DNA from: Candidatus Hydrogenedentota bacterium
Lineage (GTDB): Bacteria; Hydrogenedentota; Hydrogenedentia; Hydrogenedentales; SLHB01
Direction of reading: 5' to 3'
Length of the DNA stretch: 7,115 nt
Assembly (NCBI GenBank): GCA_016934125.1
Contig: JAFGTL010000426.1
Location: 1 to 7,115, forward strand
Below are positions 6,134 through 7,115 of the stretch, one piece after another. Under the pieces are notes generated by a model that was not told where the DNA came from, did not search any database, and worked only from the letters and a program-made list of their open reading frames with translations. Numbering within the stretch: position 1 is the stretch's first letter; each line of letters opens with the position of its first letter. The translations under genes were made by a program, and so were the position numbers.

Positions 6134-7115
6134 TTACGAGACGATTTGGGCGTTCGCCTGCGCCTTGATGAGGTTGAGCGCCGAGCCGGCCTTGAACCAC
6201 GCGATCTGCGTCTCGTTGTAGGTGTGGTTGGCCTTGAACTCGTCGGATGAGCCGTCGGCGTGGTGCACCACGACGGTGAGCGGCTTGCCGGGGGCGAAGG
6301 GGCCGCCGGGCGCGTCGCCGGCGAGCCCGAGGATGTCGAGGGTGTCGTCCTCCTGCACCTTGTCGTAGTCCGCGGGATCGGCGAAGGTGAGGGCGAGCAT
6401 GCCCTGCTTCTTGAGGTTCGTCTCGTGGATGCGGGCGAAGGATTTGACGAGGATGGCGCGCACGCCGAGGTGGCGGGGCTCCATGGCGGCGTGTTCGCGG
6501 GAGGAACCCTCGCCGTAGTTCTCGTCCCCCACCACGACGGTGCCGACGCCGGCGGCCTTGTAGGCGCGCTGGACGGCGGGCACTTCGCCGTACTCGCCGG
6601 TGGTGTGATTCTTCACCTTGTTGGCTTCGTCGTTGAAGGCGTTGATGGCGCCGATGAAGCAGTTGTTCGAGATGTTGTCGAGATGGCCGCGGAACCGGAG
6701 CCATGGCCCGGCCATCGAGATGTGGTCAGTGGTGCACTTGCCCTTGGCCTTGAGCAGGAGCCGCAGCCCGGTGAAGTCGGCGCCATCCCACGGCGCGAAG
6801 GGTTCGAGGATCTGGAGCCGCTCCGAATCGGGCCTGACGGCCACCTCGATGGCGCTGCCGTCCGCGGCGGGCGCGACGTAGCCGGGATCCTCGCAGGCGA
6901 AGCCCTGGGGAGGCAGCTCCTCGCCGACGGGCGGATCGAGGCGCACCTCCTCGCCGCTCTCGCTCGTCAACGTGTCGGTGAGCGGGTTGAAGGTCAAGTC
7001 GCCGGCCAGCGCCAGCGCCGTGACGAGTTCGGGCGACGCCACGAAGGCGTGGGTTTGAGGATTGCCGTCGTTGCGTTTGGCGAAGTTCCGGTTGAACGAG
7101 GTGACGATCGAGTTC
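6134..7115 (-). CDS. acn: aconitate hydratase (mitochondrial-type), C-terminal part
   Basis: Aconitase interconverts citrate and isocitrate through cis-aconitate in the TCA cycle, in the cytoplasm. About 326 codons are visible; the frame stays open to the right edge, so the 5' part, including the three cysteines that hold the 4Fe-4S cluster, is outside the window. The visible part starts inside domain 3 (SFNRNFAKRNDGNPQTHAFVASPE) and continues to the swivelling C-terminal domain. Active-site signatures are intact: TTDHISMAGPWLRFRGHLDN, whose RGH Arg is at visible residue 142, and GEGSSREHAAMEPR, with Ser205 and Arg206 corresponding to the catalytic Ser and Arg of the pig enzyme. The wording KSFARIHETNLKKQGML followed by FADPADYDKV points to the mitochondrial-type subfamily rather than AcnA/IRP1 or AcnB. 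The GTG at 7042 is an internal valine codon. tRNA-Ser follows 105 bp downstream on the same strand. No clear terminator is seen after the TAA. Confidence 0.95.
   Translation of the reverse strand, partial: NSIVTSFNRNFAKRNDGNPQTHAFVASPELVTALALAGDLTFNPLTDTLTSESGEEVRLDPPVGEELPPQGFACEDPGYVAPAADGSAIEVAVRPDSERLQILEPFAPWDGADFTGLRLLLKAKGKCTTDHISMAGPWLRFRGHLDNISNNCFIGAINAFNDEANKVKNHTTGEYGEVPAVQRAYKAAGVGTVVVGDENYGEGSSREHAAMEPRHLGVRAILVKSFARIHETNLKKQGMLALTFADPADYDKVQEDDTLDILGLAGDAPGGPFAPGKPLTVVVHHADGSSDEFKANHTYNETQIAWFKAGSALNLIKAQANAQIVS

Noticed and set aside
5803..6168. A small plus-strand frame containing GGGLEPPSPKAPVFKTGG
   Set aside because: This peptide is the translation of the reverse complement of the tRNA-Ser gene, a common annotation artefact.
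4380..6704. A 774-codon open frame on the minus strand
   Set aside because: It runs antisense to the GH30 gene, through the tRNA and out of frame through aconitase; its protein is Arg- and Pro-rich with no domain. It is a shadow of strong GC codon bias.
1..7115. CRISPR arrays, insertion sequences or defence genes
   Set aside because: No regularly spaced repeats, terminal inverted repeats, transposase motifs or defence-protein domains were found on either strand.

Overview
The window is GC-rich DNA from a bacterial chromosome, with no sign of phage, plasmid or transposon genes. A pseudopilin-like protein with a prepilin N-terminus and an H-x-DG motif near its C-terminus, secreted glycoside hydrolases, a PocR/AraC-type regulator and a mitochondrial-type aconitase together suggest Planctomycetota, Lentisphaerota/Kiritimatiellota, Verrucomicrobiota or Candidatus Hydrogenedentes. 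This assignment is an inference from gene types; the sequence alone does not settle the phylum.

Layout from left to right. Bases 1-998 (+) hold the 3' part of a clan GH-D (GH36-like) alpha-galactosidase-type enzyme. Thirteen bases later, 1012-2958 (-) encode a convergent 648-residue regulator with a PocR sensor domain, a CdaR/GGDEF-like middle and a C-terminal AraC helix-turn-helix. The divergent intergenic region 2959-3192 holds a good sigma70-type promoter and ribosome binding site for the regulator and a 15-bp inverted repeat that could be an operator. Bases 3193-4095 (+) encode the pseudopilin-like protein, followed by a strong GC hairpin. Bases 4269-5870 (+) encode a GH30-family hydrolase with a lipoprotein-like signal. 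An inverted-repeat region separates it from a convergent tRNA-Ser(UGA) at 5945-6028 (-), which has its own near-consensus promoter (6051-6079). The right end, 6134-7115 (-), is the C-terminal part of aconitase and runs off the window.

Two polysaccharide-degrading enzymes, a sensor-type AraC regulator and a pseudopilin next to each other look like a small carbohydrate-use locus: a ligand-sensing regulator, an exported hydrolase acting on galactose-containing or similar glycans, and a cell-surface or secretion-linked pilin-like protein. The tRNA and aconitase are housekeeping genes that bound the locus on the right. The link between regulator and enzymes is inferred from position only. No CRISPR array, insertion sequence, toxin-antitoxin pair or recognisable defence system was seen.
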